Origin: a virus
Virus record (IMG/VR): IMGVR_UViG_3300033145_000125
Coordinates: 1 to 33,277 of that record
Strand: one strand, 5' to 3'
Length of the DNA: 33,277 bases
Shown here: positions 5,763 to 13,951 of the stretch, piece after piece
Numbering within the stretch: the first letter of the stretch is position 1
How the letters are laid out: the number at the start of each line of letters is the position of its first letter
Notes under the pieces: generated by a model
Told to the model about the DNA's origin: nothing
What the model saw: the letters and a program-made list of their open reading frames with translations, nothing else
Databases searched by the model: none
Program-made: the position numbers and the translations under genes

Positions 5763-5839
5763 CATTCGTATGGATGGGCGTTGTACAAGTCGCGCTGATA
5801 GTCGCTGTGTTGGTATGGGATGCGAACCATCGTGGATGA
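5744..5839 (+). CDS. Tiny single-span membrane protein, 31 aa
   Basis: Begins MQTALLTFVWMGVVQVALIV and is nearly all hydrophobic up to residue 25, ending in DANHRG. GGTGGAG lies just upstream of the ATG. Together with the 34-residue protein it forms a pair of overlapping membrane miniproteins in different frames. This recalls nested lysis or spanin genes, but the features of those families (lipobox, long periplasmic coil) are missing. Confidence 0.4.
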   Translation: MQTALLTFVWMGVVQVALIVAVLVWDANHRG

Positions 5840-5894
5840 TGAGGCACGGTTAGAAACTATAGTCACACGGAAGGGGATCGACGACCAAGCATGA
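5820..5894 (+). CDS. Possible 24-codon coupling ORF before the primase
   Basis: Reads MRTIVDDEARLETIVTRKGI followed by DDQA, and stops on the ATGA of the primase start. It fills the gap between the membrane miniprotein and the primase, whose own ribosome site (GGAAGGGG) is about 15 bases from the ATG and so suboptimal. Translation through this ORF could feed the primase start. The evidence is weak. Confidence 0.3.
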   Translation: MRTIVDDEARLETIVTRKGIDDQA

Positions 5895-8299
5895 CAGACT
5901 ATCACAACATACCCGAGACGCTGGCACAGACATCCAACTGGTTGTGTTTTAAGCTGACTGACACAGGCAAAGCCCGATTGGGCAAGCCGCCTGTGTCGCC
6001 AAAGACGGGTATCGTCTGCGCTAAGAACGATCCGACCACTTTCACCACCCTGGAGGAAGCCCTGGTCGGGATGGAACGGTATGATCTGGATGGTGTCGGG
6101 TTCGTTTTCACCGACGGGTTCGTCGCCATCGACCTGGATAATTGTTTCGATGATGACGGTATACTCTCTACCGTGGCGCAGGACATCTTCGACCATTTCA
6201 ATTGCTACTGGGAGTATTCCCCATCAGGTGAGGGTCTTCATGGCTTCATGTACGGAGAGAAGCCCAATGACCGAACGAAAGATTCCGCGCTAGGTATCGA
6301 GGTCTATGACGGCTTCAATTTTGTCACTGTCACTGGGGATCATGTCGAAGGTACCGAACCCGATGCGATACCGATGCAGGACGCACTGGATTGGCTCTAC
6401 GCTAAGTACCTACCACCCATCGTCGCACCGAACGCCGAGATACCTCCTGTGGAGCATGGAGAACGTACAGCGAAAGAATGGTGTGCGTTCGGGCTATCCA
6501 AAGACAAGAAACTGAAAGCGCTCTATCACGCCACCGACCACGACGGCGACGAGTCTTCTACTGATTTCGCGCTCCTCTCAAAACTGGCCTACTGGCTCAA
6601 TCGTGATACCGAGGCGATGGAAAAGGCGTTCAGAGCCTCACCTTGGGCGCGTACAAAAGACAAGATGCACACCAAGAAACTGGCGCGAGCCGACTACCTG
6701 CCTGATTCCGTGACGAAAGCGGCGGTACTCTGTTCAGTCACAGCGTATGAGACCTCCGCGCAGTATGAGACCAAGGCCATCCGATTCTTCAACCGCACCC
6801 CACAGGAGGACGGTACAGAGAAGCTGGCGTTGGACGAGTATACTGATCTGGGTAACGCGTCTGCCCTAGCCTCAGTGTTCGGAGAGGGGCTGTGCTACAC
6901 CGCCGAGTGGGGGTGGTGTTTCTTCACCGGACGTCGGTGGGAAATAGACGTACCCTATCGGGCGATGGAGGCTTCGCGGGACATCGCGCTAGGCCTGATG
7001 GTGAGTGCGAAAGAATGGCTGGAGACTATCCACGAGGAACTGGATGCAAATGGACTGGACGCTAACTCTGATGAGGGTAAGAAGCGGCTCAAACCTGCGA
7101 TGGAACTGTACAAACACGCGCTCAAAGCGCAAGGGGAACACGGTCTCACGGCGATGGTCGGGTTGAACAAGTCCTATATGATAGACTCAGCATCGACTTT
7201 CGACTGCGACCCCTGGCTGTTGAATGTCCCGACCGGAGTGGTGGATCTCAAGACGGGTGAACTGATGCCCCACGATGCACGGTATCGCTTGACTGCGATG
7301 ACCGCGTTAGCCCCAAAGAAGATGGAGACCCCGCTGTTCGATGCGTTTCTAGACACCGTGTTCTGTGGCGACGCAGACCTCATCGATTTCGTACAGAAAG
7401 CCATGGGTTCCGCACTCGTTGGTAAGGTTTATACGGAAAACCTAATCATAGCCAACGGTACGGGAGCCAACGGTAAGTCCACATTCTTCAGTACGCTGCA
7501 CCACATCCTGGGTGACTACGCCACGGGTATCGACCCAAATCTGTTCATGTCGTCCAAGACGAACGAGCAGCAGGTCGGTATGGCGATGCTCCAGGGTAAG
7601 CGTTTCGCTGTGGCGCAGGAGACCGAGGAGGGGCATCGTCTGAACTCCTCCATGCTCAAACGGCTGGTATCGACAGACCCGATGGTGGCGAAAAAGCTAT
7701 ACAAAGACCCCCACGAGTTCTTACCTATCCACATGCTCGTACTGTCTACGAACCATCTACCCAAAATATCATCGACCGACACGGGTACCTGGCGGCGTAT
7801 CGTGGTGCTTCCATTCGAGGCGACGATACCGCCCGAGGAGATCATCACTGACTTCCATTCTATCCTCATCGAGCGCGAGGGTGCGGGCATCCTCCAATGG
7901 GCTATCGAGGGCGCGGTCGCGTTCCACGCGGCTGGCTGCGACATCCCAGAGAAGCCCGCTGCGGTCGTGAGGGCATCGTCTGAGTATCGCTTGACCGAGG
8001 ACTGGTTGGCGAACTTCATGGGTGAATGCTGTTCGGTCGGAGACCCAAACGATAAGACTGTCTTTGTGAGGCACAATGACCTGTATCGTGTCTACCACCA
8101 ATGGGCTAAGAACAACGGGGAGTTCATCCGTTCGTCCAGTCTGTTCGGGAAAGGTATGCTCACTGGCGGGTGGCAGTATAAGCAGAAGTGGTATGACCCG
8201 GAGCGGAAAAGCACGACGAAGATCTGGTACGGCGTAGACCTTCTGGACGGCGGTAGGCGGTTCACACTCATCCAAGGCTCTGAAGGGACGGCGAAATGA
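5891..8299 (+). CDS. Primase-polymerase fused to D5/P4-type SF3 helicase
   Basis: 802 residues. The N-terminal part is an archaeo-eukaryotic primase-polymerase: metal-binding AIDLDNC (D81, D83), then SPSGEGLHGF (S112, H117), then GIEVYDGFNFVTVTG. This is the spacing of the NrS-1-like phage enzymes that make primers and extend them. Residues about 400-500 match the D5_N region before a helicase core. That core has Walker A GTGANGKST (523-531), Walker B FAVAQETEEG near 573-582, sensor 1 STNHLP near 617-622 and an arginine-finger-like TWRR near 632. It probably opens and primes the origin as a hexamer. The gene overlaps its downstream neighbour by 4 bases. Confidence 0.9.
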   Translation: MTDYHNIPETLAQTSNWLCFKLTDTGKARLGKPPVSPKTGIVCAKNDPTTFTTLEEALVGMERYDLDGVGFVFTDGFVAIDLDNCFDDDGILSTVAQDIFDHFNCYWEYSPSGEGLHGFMYGEKPNDRTKDSALGIEVYDGFNFVTVTGDHVEGTEPDAIPMQDALDWLYAKYLPPIVAPNAEIPPVEHGERTAKEWCAFGLSKDKKLKALYHATDHDGDESSTDFALLSKLAYWLNRDTEAMEKAFRASPWARTKDKMHTKKLARADYLPDSVTKAAVLCSVTAYETSAQYETKAIRFFNRTPQEDGTEKLALDEYTDLGNASALASVFGEGLCYTAEWGWCFFTGRRWEIDVPYRAMEASRDIALGLMVSAKEWLETIHEELDANGLDANSDEGKKRLKPAMELYKHALKAQGEHGLTAMVGLNKSYMIDSASTFDCDPWLLNVPTGVVDLKTGELMPHDARYRLTAMTALAPKKMETPLFDAFLDTVFCGDADLIDFVQKAMGSALVGKVYTENLIIANGTGANGKSTFFSTLHHILGDYATGIDPNLFMSSKTNEQQVGMAMLQGKRFAVAQETEEGHRLNSSMLKRLVSTDPMVAKKLYKDPHEFLPIHMLVLSTNHLPKISSTDTGTWRRIVVLPFEATIPPEEIITDFHSILIEREGAGILQWAIEGAVAFHAAGCDIPEKPAAVVRASSEYRLTEDWLANFMGECCSVGDPNDKTVFVRHNDLYRVYHQWAKNNGEFIRSSSLFGKGMLTGGWQYKQKWYDPERKSTTKIWYGVDLLDGGRRFTLIQGSEGTAK

Positions 8300-8538
8300 C
8301 CAAACGACACACTCCATTCGACGAACTCGACCCATTCGACAGTCCCTTAGATATAGTCGATGGATTCGATGGGTTCACATTGACCGATGTGGACAATGTG
8401 GAGGATGCGTGGTATAACAGTCTAGCATGTGATACCACGTTCTGCGAGTTCGGCTTTGGCGACGAGGATGGGCTGTGTGTCAGAGACCGATACGGGTGTC
8501 GAATAGAAGGATGTCCTTATGCGATACCAAACGAGTGA
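8296..8538 (+). CDS. Acidic Cys-rich small protein, 80 aa
   Basis: The N-terminal 45 residues are very acidic (DELDPFDSPLDIVDGFDGF). The C-terminal part has five Cys in about 30 residues, ending CRIEGCPYAIPNE. It overlaps the primase end (ATGA) and the following HNH gene by 20 bases. An acidic, DNA-mimic-like composition is notable, but no function can be assigned. No family recognised. Confidence 0.55.
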   Translation: MTKRHTPFDELDPFDSPLDIVDGFDGFTLTDVDNVEDAWYNSLACDTTFCEFGFGDEDGLCVRDRYGCRIEGCPYAIPNE

Positions 8539-9025
8539 GGTGTGGGTTGCGATTCCTTATTTTCCGACTTACCAGATTTCTACTCTGGGTCGATTTTGTG
8601 GGCCGAGAGGAATAAAGAAACTGGAAACTACACATCGGGGGTATTTGCGATCTTGTATATACCAGGGAAAACGAGGTAAACCAAAACATGTTGTGATTCA
8701 TCGGTTGGTTGCCGAGGCCTTTATTCCAAATTCAAAACACAAACCAGAAGTAAATCACATCAATTGCGACAAAACAGATAACCGAGTTGAGAATCTTGAG
8801 TGGGTCACAAGGAAAGAAAACGCAGCCCACGCACGTAAGTTTGGGTGCTATTCTCATGGGGAACAACGATACAACCATAAATTGACCGAACAGACTGTGC
8901 GTGAGATTCGGAACGCCAAGAACAAAACGCATCAACAATTGGCCGATGACTACGGTGTGGCGAAACCTACAATCACACAGGTTCTTACCGGCAGAAAATG
9001 GAAACATGTGACCGCAAATGGGTGA
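8519..9025 (+). CDS. HNH homing endonuclease with NUMOD4 module
   Basis: 168 residues. NUMOD4 signature at the start (EVWVAIPYFPTYQISTLGRF), HNH core HRLVAEAFIPN (H61) and VNHINCDKTDNRVENLEWVT (H80, N88, N92), and a C-terminal helix-turn-helix (LTEQTVREIR, then QLADDYGVAKPTITQVLTG) for site recognition. These are free-standing homing nucleases that spread into intron-less alleles of neighbouring phage genes. The DNA is visibly more A+T-rich than the flanking replication genes, consistent with recent arrival. AAGGA lies seven bases before the ATG, inside the preceding gene. Confidence 0.9.
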   Translation: MRYQTSEVWVAIPYFPTYQISTLGRFCGPRGIKKLETTHRGYLRSCIYQGKRGKPKHVVIHRLVAEAFIPNSKHKPEVNHINCDKTDNRVENLEWVTRKENAAHARKFGCYSHGEQRYNHKLTEQTVREIRNAKNKTHQQLADDYGVAKPTITQVLTGRKWKHVTANG

Positions 9026-9060
9026 TGTCCGTTCGCAGATCACAACTAAGGAGGAGACCG

Positions 9061-9351
9061 ATGAATCGACTTGATAATGGTTTGCCAGCAAACCAACTGA
9101 ATATAATCAACAAGATGAAGAAGGAGGGTACGCCGATACCGCTTTCTCAAATCATCGCAGCAGCGTTTATTTATGATACCATATATGACGGCATCTATCA
9201 CAATATTTTTACAGCCGAGCATGTTCTACTCATGGAAACGGTTTGTGAGACCGCAGCACATGAATGGAACTGTCAGGATCAGTCCGAAAATCTAGGTATC
9301 GCTCTCAAAGCACTCAATGCCTACCGCAAAGATAATGATATAGTCAACTGA
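9061..9351 (+). CDS. Hypothetical helical protein, 96 aa
   Basis: ATG 9061 follows AAGGAGGAGACCG, a strong ribosome site, so an in-frame start at 8998 inside the HNH gene is rejected. The product begins MNRLDNGLPANQLNIINKMK and is mostly helical with an aromatic middle (FIYDTIYDGIYHNIF). A+T-rich codons resemble the HNH gene before it rather than the polymerase after it, so the two may have moved together. No family recognised. Confidence 0.55.
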   Translation: MNRLDNGLPANQLNIINKMKKEGTPIPLSQIIAAAFIYDTIYDGIYHNIFTAEHVLLMETVCETAAHEWNCQDQSENLGIALKALNAYRKDNDIVN

Positions 9352-9367
9352 TTCGAGGTGTTTACAA

Positions 9368-12094
9368 ATGACACAGCAGAACTTATGGTTCTTCGATACT
9401 GAGACTTTCGCTCATGATTGGCTGTTCGTAGCAAAACGACAAAGCGATGGCGAGACCATCACCGTATGGAACGACAACGAGAGCGTTCAGGATTTCGTCG
9501 AGTTACTGAATCCAATCCTCTGCGGTTACAACACTAGTCACTACGACCAGTACATCTTGAAGGCTATCCTGTTGGACTGGGAACCGAAAGATGTGAAACG
9601 GGTCAATGACACCATCATCCACGAGGACGACCGTTCGTTGGTGTGGGCGTTATTCCAAGGCCATCCGTGGGTGGTTTTACCCCCAACGATAGATCTATGG
9701 CCCGATATCGTACCCCGCAAATCTCTCAAAGAGATCGAAGCCAATATCGGTATGGACATCGTAGAGTCCTCTGTATCGTTCGATATCGACAGACCACTCA
9801 CGGTTACCGAGCGCGACGAGGTGACACGCTACTGTAAGCATGATGTGGCGGCGACAGAGGCTCTCTACGCTTTGCGGTTCGACTATCTGAAAGCTAAATC
9901 AGACCTGTGTGAATTGCGCGACGTAGACCCGAATACGATGCTTCAGCATACCAACGCTCGTATCGTCTCGGAAGTGCTTGGCGCGACCAGACTTCCGAGT
10001 ATCCCGTATGAGGAATACGAGATACCAGACAATGTAAACCAGACGGCAATACCCCAAGAGGTCTTGGACTTCGTTCTGTCTGTGAATACTGACAATTGTA
10101 TGGACAATGCCGAGAAGATAGAATTCATGTTCCACGATTGCCCCACCGTCGTCGGTCTGGGCGGCATACACGCCGCCGTACCGTCCTACAAGGAGACTGC
10201 TGACGAGGATAGAGTCATCCTTCACCAAGATATCGGGTCATTCTACCCATCACTTATCATCAATAATGGTTACATGAGCCGCTCAGTGCCCGATGGCGGG
10301 CATTACAAGCAATTCTATGACCTCCGTATGCAAGCGAAGGCTGACGGCGATAAGGCGACCGCTGACGCCGCCAAACTGGTACTCAACACCACATACGGCA
10401 CGATGAAAGATACATACAACAAGATGTACGACCCGATGCAGGGTACAAGAGTCTGTCTGAGTGGACAGCTTTATATCTTGGATCTCATCGAGTTGTTATT
10501 TTTTGCGAGTTCCTATGCACCAAAGACTCAGCCGATGGGACTACAACTCATTCAACTTAACACTGACGGGTGGATCATATCTTGCGCCCGTAAACATGTG
10601 TGGCGAATATACGACGCTGTTGCTGTATGGAAAAGACGTACGGGGTTCACGGTGGACACCCACGAGATAGAGGTTATCGTTCAGGCAAACGTTAACAACT
10701 ACGTGATGCGTACCACCGAGGGTGTCGTCACGACTAAGGGTGGTGTCGTCACACATCACGCTGGCGGGGATTTCAAGTCCAACAGTAGGACTATCATAGA
10801 CAAGGCCGTGGTGGACTATCTGCTAGACGATGTTCCGTTGGAGAATACTATTCTTCAATGTGACGATATCGAGCGGTTCCAGATAGTAGCCAAAGCTGGA
10901 CGGATGTTTCAGAAGGTAGTGCATGGGTATCGTGTGGGTGTTAGTGAAAAAGAAGACCCGGCTAATATATTAGGGTTTGATGCCGAAGCTGAGACCCAAC
11001 GGTGTAACCGAGTCTATGCTACTACTGCCAAGAAGTACGGCGGCATATTCAAACTCAAGATAAAGGACGGAGAGGAGGTCGGACGGTCCAAGATCCCGCT
11101 TACCCCAGAGCATTGTTTTGTGGACAACGAGAACAAGTGGAAAGACATCGGGATCGACTTGACAACGCTCGACAAATCGTGGTATGTTGCTCTAGCTAAA
11201 AAGAAGGCCAAAGCATTTATCACCCGAGACAAAAAGGAGAAGGATCAAATGACAGAAACAGATGAGAAGACTAACGAACTAAAAGACGGCAAAGCAGCAC
11301 CGAAGGCGAAGCCAAAAGCAAAGGCAAAGAGCAAAGCCGCACCCAAGAAACTCACCTTCAAAGAGAAGTTGCCTCAACTTCAGATCGCTATGGCGAACGC
11401 AGCAAAGGGTGTCACATTCGATGGTGTTGTGTCGAATATCTCTTATGAGTATGCCGACACACAACAGTACAAAACTTGGCTTGCTTCCATATGCTCAGAG
11501 CTTGGTTTGATTTTCAAGTTGAACACCACAAGTGAATTTTTAGGTATCATCACCCCAGAAAGCAAAAACACACCGAGTTACGCAGTCCACGCAACAGGTT
11601 GGGTGACTATTACCGATGTTGAGTCAGACGAACACGAACACTATGATATCAGCGGTCTAGGCGTGAATGTCCAGGCTGGATACTGCGAAGGTGTAGCACA
11701 GACCAACGCGCTCCGCAATTTCATTCTTAACAACTACCTACTCGACAACAAGGGTCGTGACGGCGATGATGTCGGCATGAACGCCGATGACATCGGTAAG
11801 TCAGGTTACGTCTCTGGGGCTGAGAAGGCTCAGATCAAACAGGAGATATCTGACAAGAAGGCTGACGAGAAGAAGTACGCGACAGATATCTATGCCAAAG
11901 CACTCTACAAGAAGATAGTCGAAGCGCAGAAGACCAAACCGAAGTTCGGTGCGAAGATACTCAAGGAGCACTTCGAAACTGACGGCACACCGAAAATGGG
12001 CAAGAACGGCAAATCTACAATCCCCAAATCAACCGCCACGTTGGGATATGGCAAAGCCGAAGAGATCATTGCGGAAGGTGAAGCCGATGTCTGA
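9368..12094 (+). CDS. Family B DNA polymerase fused in frame to an ERF-like annealing protein
   Basis: 908 residues. Residues 1-627 are a compact family B polymerase. Exonuclease motifs: FDTETF (D10, E12), GYNTSHYD (N55, D60) and YCKHD (Y155, D159). Polymerase motifs: A is QDIGSFYPS (D288), B is KLVLNTTYG (K336, N340, Y343, G344) and C is LNTDG (D400). A GGIHAA motif at 265-270 lies between the two domains. After WYVALAKKKAKAFI, where polymerases of this type normally end, the frame continues through a Lys/Ala/Pro linker into an ERF-like domain (about 650-800) with the C-terminal signature SGLGVNVQAGYCEGVAQTNA. Met 628 has its own ribosome site, so a separate ERF product is likely as well. 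I know of no standard polymerase-ERF fusion. Confidence 0.88.
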   Translation: MTQQNLWFFDTETFAHDWLFVAKRQSDGETITVWNDNESVQDFVELLNPILCGYNTSHYDQYILKAILLDWEPKDVKRVNDTIIHEDDRSLVWALFQGHPWVVLPPTIDLWPDIVPRKSLKEIEANIGMDIVESSVSFDIDRPLTVTERDEVTRYCKHDVAATEALYALRFDYLKAKSDLCELRDVDPNTMLQHTNARIVSEVLGATRLPSIPYEEYEIPDNVNQTAIPQEVLDFVLSVNTDNCMDNAEKIEFMFHDCPTVVGLGGIHAAVPSYKETADEDRVILHQDIGSFYPSLIINNGYMSRSVPDGGHYKQFYDLRMQAKADGDKATADAAKLVLNTTYGTMKDTYNKMYDPMQGTRVCLSGQLYILDLIELLFFASSYAPKTQPMGLQLIQLNTDGWIISCARKHVWRIYDAVAVWKRRTGFTVDTHEIEVIVQANVNNYVMRTTEGVVTTKGGVVTHHAGGDFKSNSRTIIDKAVVDYLLDDVPLENTILQCDDIERFQIVAKAGRMFQKVVHGYRVGVSEKEDPANILGFDAEAETQRCNRVYATTAKKYGGIFKLKIKDGEEVGRSKIPLTPEHCFVDNENKWKDIGIDLTTLDKSWYVALAKKKAKAFITRDKKEKDQMTETDEKTNELKDGKAAPKAKPKAKAKSKAAPKKLTFKEKLPQLQIAMANAAKGVTFDGVVSNISYEYADTQQYKTWLASICSELGLIFKLNTTSEFLGIITPESKNTPSYAVHATGWVTITDVESDEHEHYDISGLGVNVQAGYCEGVAQTNALRNFILNNYLLDNKGRDGDDVGMNADDIGKSGYVSGAEKAQIKQEISDKKADEKKYATDIYAKALYKKIVEAQKTKPKFGAKILKEHFETDGTPKMGKNGKSTIPKSTATLGYGKAEEIIAEGEADV
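11236..11251 (+). promoter_or_regulatory. Internal ribosome site and start codon inside the polymerase-ERF frame
   Basis: AAAAAGGAGAAGG followed by ATG, with nine bases between GGAG and ATG. It lies exactly at the junction between the polymerase and ERF parts, where a stop codon would be expected. Confidence 0.6.
11249..12094 (+). CDS. ERF-like single-strand annealing protein from an internal start
   Basis: Same frame as the polymerase gene. GGAG at 11236-11239 lies nine bases before ATG 11249, and the product would begin MTETDEKTNELKDGKAAPKA, like an ordinary protein start. ERF-family proteins anneal complementary single strands during phage recombination. The domain runs from LTFKEKLPQLQIAMANA to about NNYLLDNKG, followed by a charged helical tail and GYGKAEEIIAEGEADV. 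The partner exonuclease is encoded at 12504. Whether the free form, the fusion or both are made cannot be told from sequence. Confidence 0.6.
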   Translation: MTETDEKTNELKDGKAAPKAKPKAKAKSKAAPKKLTFKEKLPQLQIAMANAAKGVTFDGVVSNISYEYADTQQYKTWLASICSELGLIFKLNTTSEFLGIITPESKNTPSYAVHATGWVTITDVESDEHEHYDISGLGVNVQAGYCEGVAQTNALRNFILNNYLLDNKGRDGDDVGMNADDIGKSGYVSGAEKAQIKQEISDKKADEKKYATDIYAKALYKKIVEAQKTKPKFGAKILKEHFETDGTPKMGKNGKSTIPKSTATLGYGKAEEIIAEGEADV

Positions 12095-12257
12095 TGAGAC
12101 TTGCGAGCGTTGCGAGGAACTGCACGTAGCGCTCGACGCAGCATGCAACGTATTGGCTGAGATACGGAATGTATTAGACCAAATCGAGACTGTGAGAATA
12201 TCCGACGCTATCTGGGATTTGGACAAGGCTTGCGATGCTGCTATGAAGGCACTATGA
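12087..12257 (+). CDS. Small helical protein, 56 aa
   Basis: Begins MSDETCERCEELHVALDAAC, overlaps the polymerase-ERF stop by 8 bases, and has GGAAGGTGA upstream. The sequence is an uninterrupted amphipathic helix (VLAEIRNVLDQIETVRISDAI) with a CxxC near the start, so a short coiled-coil dimer is likely. No family recognised. The stop overlaps the next ATG. Confidence 0.5.
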   Translation: MSDETCERCEELHVALDAACNVLAEIRNVLDQIETVRISDAIWDLDKACDAAMKAL

Positions 12258-12511
12258 TGGCTGAACTAACTCTGGTTCAAACCTGCTCGGCTATGCCAGA
12301 ACAATACGATGCGTTCGACGCTAATGGCGATAAGGTGGGTTATCTTCGATTTCGCTTCGGTGGTTTTACCGTGGTTTGCCCCGATGTCGGCGGAGAACTG
12401 GTATACTCGTGGGAAAGTGGAGACAGATGGCAAGGAGAACTTTTGCCAAAAGAACACATAATCAACGCTCTTGACGCAATTTCAGATTGGATGGAGGCCG
12501 ACAATGGCTAA
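12254..12511 (+). CDS. Hypothetical protein, 85 aa
   Basis: Starts MMAELTLVQTCSAMPEQYDAF on an ATGA overlap with the upstream stop. The centre is beta-rich with an aromatic/glycine motif (YLRFRFGGFTVVCPDVGGEL), then a C-terminal helix (IINALDAISDWMEAD). It looks like a small all-beta fold with one helix. No family recognised. It overlaps the exonuclease start by 8 bases. Confidence 0.5.
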   Translation: MMAELTLVQTCSAMPEQYDAFDANGDKVGYLRFRFGGFTVVCPDVGGELVYSWESGDRWQGELLPKEHIINALDAISDWMEADNG

Positions 12512-13547
12512 GTTCAAGCCCTGGGAGTACGCAGGCAAGAACACGATATGTGTTCAAGGTGAGCCTACGTCGAATCCCAAGAAGATCACCGGGACGCGCC
12601 TGGGTGCTGTCCTGGGTCTCAACAAATGGAAGTCTGAGTTCGGCGCGTGGTGTGAGATATGTCGCGTGGCCGAGGAGCCGTTCGAGGGTAACAAGTATAC
12701 CGAGGCTGGTATAGCCATCGAGCCTAAACTGATTGAGTGGTGCAAAGAGAACGTCAGTCCGTACATTTATACCCCCGAGGAGTGGTTCAAAAGCAAAACG
12801 AAACTTTATGACCACTTCCCTTCGGAACCCATCTTCGGTGGTATGTGGGATGGCATCATACTGGACGATGTTCTGGGCAAAGGTGAACCTATCGGTGTCA
12901 TCGAGGGCAAGACCTCATCCCGCCCGCAGGACTGGGTAGACGGAGTGCCGCCGACCTACGCCGCACAGGGTCTCGAATATGCCCAGTTACTCGGAGTCGA
13001 TAGGGTGTTCTTCCCTGTCAGGTTCATGGAGCCAGACGAGTACGACCACCCCGAGAAGTGCGAATGTACTAGCGACAACACACACCTTTACGACATCCAC
13101 GTATCAGACACAGACATCGAAGCCGATCTACGCCGAGCGGAATTGTGGCACAAGAAGCATGTCGCTGGTAACGTCTCACCAAAGTTCAACGAGAAGCGCG
13201 ACAAGGTGTTCCTAGATATCCTCCGCAAAAGCGAGGTCAAGGACACTGACCTTGAGGAATTGGCAAAAGAAGTCGCTACCATCGAGACCAAGATAGAGAA
13301 GATACTATCGAAATCAGAATTGACGGATCTCGAAAAGCAACTCAAGAAACTCAAGGGTAAGATGAAGCCCGCGATGGTCAAGTTGTTCGGCAAAAATGAC
13401 ACGGCTATCACTGCCTATGGTTGGCAGATGAAGAAAAGCAGCAGGTCAGAGGTTGACAAGGAGGCGTTGCGAAAGGACAACTTGTTGGACAAGTACAGCA
13501 AAGTTTCTGACACGTACAGACTATCTAAGGAGAAGACAAATGACTAG
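12504..13547 (+). CDS. YqaJ-type viral recombinase (5'-3' exonuclease, PD-(D/E)XK)
   Basis: 347 residues from ATG 12504, chosen because GGAGG sits seven bases upstream and because the longer frame runs through the preceding gene. Nuclease signature: ITGTRLGAVLGLNKW near 28-42, E73 (AIEP), D116 (GGMWDG), E134-x-K136 (VIEGK) and Q155...Y159. This order fits the lambda-exonuclease-like YqaJ family, which resects double-strand ends to give 3' overhangs. The C-terminal third adds a charged coiled coil (ATIETKIEKILSKSELTDLE) longer than the core family. It acts with the ERF-like annealing protein encoded just upstream. Confidence 0.9.
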   Translation: MAKFKPWEYAGKNTICVQGEPTSNPKKITGTRLGAVLGLNKWKSEFGAWCEICRVAEEPFEGNKYTEAGIAIEPKLIEWCKENVSPYIYTPEEWFKSKTKLYDHFPSEPIFGGMWDGIILDDVLGKGEPIGVIEGKTSSRPQDWVDGVPPTYAAQGLEYAQLLGVDRVFFPVRFMEPDEYDHPEKCECTSDNTHLYDIHVSDTDIEADLRRAELWHKKHVAGNVSPKFNEKRDKVFLDILRKSEVKDTDLEELAKEVATIETKIEKILSKSELTDLEKQLKKLKGKMKPAMVKLFGKNDTAITAYGWQMKKSSRSEVDKEALRKDNLLDKYSKVSDTYRLSKEKTND

Positions 13548-13950
13548 CACAGTCACAGGTAGAGGCAAGCCGAAGAACAACTATGATATGGATGAAGGCG
13601 AGCAGAGTTTCCTCATCACGAAGGTCACAGGGCTTCCCCGAGCGGAAGTTACCAACGTCAAGGTCGAGTTCGTCAACGAGGACGGCGCACAACTCGAAAA
13701 TAACTACGACCTGGATGTCAAGGGTGGCTATGCTGCGTTCTACTGGCTCGTGAAGAACGGTCTGGGCGTGGACCTGGATGTGGGCGAGCAGTTCGATCTA
13801 GCTAATTTAGAAGGCCGGTTCGTCCTGCTCGACATCATCCACAAGCCTCGTGAGGCAGGCGGTGTGTTCAACAATATCAAGAGCACCGTAGGCCCAGGCA
13901 CACCGTTCGGTGATGCCGCATCGGGCGACGATTGGGACGACGAGGACTAG
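13540..13950 (+). CDS. SSB-like protein with acidic tail (DUF669-like)
   Basis: 136 residues, starting at ATG 13540 after AAGGAGAAGACA and overlapping the exonuclease stop. The body reads as a beta-barrel-like domain (FLITKVTGLPRAEVTNVKVE, then GGYAAFYWLVKNGLGVDLD, then LANLEGRFVLLDIIHKP). The protein ends in ASGDDWDDED, an acidic tip like those SSB proteins use to recruit partners. Phages with ERF and YqaJ proteins commonly carry a DUF669-type single-strand-binding gene here. The assignment rests on that pattern and position, not on catalytic residues. Confidence 0.6.
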   Translation: MTSTVTGRGKPKNNYDMDEGEQSFLITKVTGLPRAEVTNVKVEFVNEDGAQLENNYDLDVKGGYAAFYWLVKNGLGVDLDVGEQFDLANLEGRFVLLDIIHKPREAGGVFNNIKSTVGPGTPFGDAASGDDWDDED

Positions 13951-13951
13951 C

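Noticed and set aside
5531-6196. Minus-strand ORF of 221 codons over the start of the primase
   Set aside because: The plus strand holds a clear primase-polymerase with catalytic residues and two small genes. The minus frame shows no domain or ribosome site.
7516-8335. Two minus-strand ORFs of 186-188 codons within the primase/helicase gene
   Set aside because: They lie opposite the conserved helicase core and are explained by codon bias of the plus-strand gene.
11761-11800. Imperfect inverted repeat (gatgtcggc ... gccgatgacatc) in the ERF part
   Set aside because: Pairing is broken by inserted bases and it lies inside coding sequence; a duplicated D-D/G codon pattern explains it.
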